The translations under genes and the position numbers were made by a program. The notes beneath the pieces are model-generated. The model searched no databases, was not told where the DNA came from, and saw only the letters and a list, made by a program, of their open reading frames with translations. A stretch of DNA of 6,591 nt from Chloroflexota bacterium (GTDB lineage Bacteria; Chloroflexota; Anaerolineae; UBA1429), in NCBI GenBank assembly GCA_012513595.1, contig JAAZBY010000026.1:1-6591 (forward strand), written 5' to 3'. Positions within the stretch are counted from its first letter, which is position 1. Each line of letters opens with the position of its first letter. Of this stretch, positions 4,921 to 6,591 are shown one piece after another.

Positions 4921-6591
4921 CTACTCTTTGCGAGAGAGGCTCCCGCCCGTGGGGGTTGGCACAGCGCGGTACTCGTGGGGCTCCCAGTACAGCTGCTGAG
5001 GCGCCAGGAGCGCCAGGCCGCCGGTCTGCAGGTCATACGGCAGATCGGTTCGCACGTTGCGCAGGTTCGCGGACACCACGAGCGGTTGGGGCGCTTCGCC
5101 CAGGAGGCCGATCACCGGGATCTCTCTGCGCCACAGTGCCAGAACCTCCGCGTAGAGCGCGTCGCGCTCCTGTTCATCCACCGTGATGCCGATCTCATCC
5201 CATAGTGCCCAGTATGCTCGTATCCAATGCCCTTCCGGCGGCTCGACGGCAATATAGTCGGGATGGTCCGTACCATAGAGGCGATGATGCAAGTACGCTC
5301 CCGCCCACGCGTCGCGCATATCGCCTACCGCGAGCAGACGCTTGTGTTCCGCGACGATGGGCAGAAGCATGTGGTCGCGCTCGGTCAATGCAATCTGTAT
5401 GCGATTAGCCAGCGAGCGGCGGATATAATCGAGGTGGTCGAGCCGTTCCACGCGACAATCCAGGCCGACGTCCTGCAGAAACCCGGCCGCAAGTTGCGCA
5501 GCCTGCTCTGCCGGCGCACCCTCGCTGGATGTAGTGACGATTCGCAGCGAGAGCCCCTCGCCACCAGCGGCGGTACGCCATCCCTCCGCGTCTCGCTCGG
5601 CATAGCCTGCCTCGTCGAGGAGCGCGGCGGCGGCTGTCGGGTCATAGGCAACGTGGCTGTTGGCGAGCGCCTGGTCATACTGGGGCGAGGCGCGCACCGG
5701 GCTATACTGGCGCGGCCGACAGCGCCCATCGTAACAGAAAGTGTTGATCGCTTCCCTATCCACGGCCAGCGCCAGTGCCTCGCGCACCTGACGGTCACTC
5801 AGGAAGGCACGCAACGGTTCGTCCTGGTACGCTATGTTCGGCTCGAGCACTAGGTGCCATGAGCTAGGCAGCGGGATGAGCGCGTGGCCAACCTCGCCGC
5901 ACGTGGACTCCAGACGGCCGGTGTCGGCGGGGGTAAGAGTCTCCGTGTGCAGGTCGAGGTCGCCCTCCTGGAGGTTTTGGAGCAGGGCGCTCTGGGTGTC
6001 GTAGCGGGCGAGGATCACCTGATCCAGGTAGGGGAGTTGCTGCCCGTGGGTGTCGATCTGGAAAAAGAACGGGTTACGCTCCAGGACGATCTCTGTGCCC
6101 CGGGGGTCCCCGGCCAGAACCCAGGTGTGCAGCACGGGCAGCTCGGGGTTGCCCGCCCAGTGGCTCTTGATGAGGAACAGTCCCTCCCAGCTACGCAGCC
6201 CCTGCGCCTGAGCGGCCTCTGACAGAGCGGCTGGGTCAGCATGGTCACCGTGCCAGTGGGAAAGGTAATGGGCGGGTTGGAGGGGCAGGTCACTGGTCAT
6301 CTCGTGGGGATGGAACGGGTTCGGTTGTCCAAAGTGAAACTCGACCGTAAAGTAGTCTGGAGTGGAGATACCGGGAACGTCTCGGGTGGCGCCGCCGAGC
6401 ACACTGCCGAGCCGAGGGTGCACGATCTGCTCATGGTAGAAGCCAGCGTCGACGCTGGTAACCGGATGGCCGTCTGACCAACGCAGGCCCTTGCGCAGGT
6501 GATACGTGCATATCCGTGCGTCGTCGCTCACCTCCCAAGCCTCGCACACGTTGGGGCGCAGACTGAGGCCGGGCGTGTAGGCGGTAAGCCC
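4921..6591 (-). CDS. ABC substrate-binding protein family 5, partial (5' end outside window)
   Basis: The frame is open from the right edge (first visible residues GLTAYTPGLSLRPN) to TAG 4923-4921, giving 556 residues. By alignment with the paralogue at 2338-4341, about 135 N-terminal residues with the export signal are missing. Family-5 features are visible: RPNVCEAWEVSDDARICTYH then LRKGLRWSDGHPVT near the beginning, NPFFFQIDTHGQQLPYLDQV in the middle, VREALALAVDREAINTF for the lobe-II region, and IPVIGLLGEAPQPLVVSANL near the C-terminus. The two proteins share these landmarks in the same order, so they arose by duplication, but they have diverged widely and are unlikely to bind exactly the same ligand. 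The gene is followed 4 nt later by the LuxR-type gene. The internal GTG at 6549 is not the start, since homology continues upstream of it. Expected role: an extracytoplasmic, lipid-anchored peptide-like ligand receptor. Confidence 0.92.
   Translation of the reverse strand, partial: GLTAYTPGLSLRPNVCEAWEVSDDARICTYHLRKGLRWSDGHPVTSVDAGFYHEQIVHPRLGSVLGGATRDVPGISTPDYFTVEFHFGQPNPFHPHEMTSDLPLQPAHYLSHWHGDHADPAALSEAAQAQGLRSWEGLFLIKSHWAGNPELPVLHTWVLAGDPRGTEIVLERNPFFFQIDTHGQQLPYLDQVILARYDTQSALLQNLQEGDLDLHTETLTPADTGRLESTCGEVGHALIPLPSSWHLVLEPNIAYQDEPLRAFLSDRQVREALALAVDREAINTFCYDGRCRPRQYSPVRASPQYDQALANSHVAYDPTAAAALLDEAGYAERDAEGWRTAAGGEGLSLRIVTTSSEGAPAEQAAQLAAGFLQDVGLDCRVERLDHLDYIRRSLANRIQIALTERDHMLLPIVAEHKRLLAVGDMRDAWAGAYLHHRLYGTDHPDYIAVEPPEGHWIRAYWALWDEIGITVDEQERDALYAEVLALWRREIPVIGLLGEAPQPLVVSANLRNVRTDLPYDLQTGGLALLAPQQLYWEPHEYRAVPTPTGGSLSRKE

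Overview
This is a GC-rich stretch in which every gene I can support reads on the minus strand. The organism is most likely a member of the Chloroflexota or a similar GC-rich, non-enteric bacterium. That is an inference from one complete substrate-binding lipoprotein, which has a twin-arginine signal, a lipobox and a Pro/Thr-rich PTPTP linker, and from a LuxR-type helix-turn-helix protein. There are no RNA genes, no CRISPR array and no recognisable insertion sequence.

In the direction of transcription (right to left) the layout is as follows. (1) 6591-4921: a family-5 (oligopeptide/dipeptide type) ABC substrate-binding protein, cut off at its N-terminus by the window edge. (2) 4916-4692: a 74-residue solo LuxR/GerE DNA-binding domain, 4 nt after the previous stop. 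(3) 4691-4345: a 347-nt intergenic region with overlapping hairpins, a 12-bp palindrome, a family of short CCGAGCA-type repeats and a cryptic open frame. (4) 4341-2338: a complete Tat-exported lipoprotein, a paralogue of the first binding protein. (5) 2338-445: an exporter-type ABC transporter (membrane domain fused to ATPase), whose start overlaps the previous stop as TGATG. A single extra G in a G8 run breaks its frame. (6) 391 to about 269: a very small ORF with a strong ribosome binding site but an ambiguous frame. (7) 269 to the left edge: the N-terminal part of a multi-pass membrane protein.

The layout suggests one locus, or two adjacent transcription units, built around peptide-like ligands: two related extracytoplasmic binding lipoproteins, a tiny transcription factor and an exporter-like ABC protein. 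The usual partners of family-5 binding proteins (DppB/C-type permeases and DppD/F-type ATPases) are absent from the window. The tight coupling of a binding protein to an exporter-type half transporter is the most unusual feature. Its substrate and its direction of transport cannot be read from the sequence.
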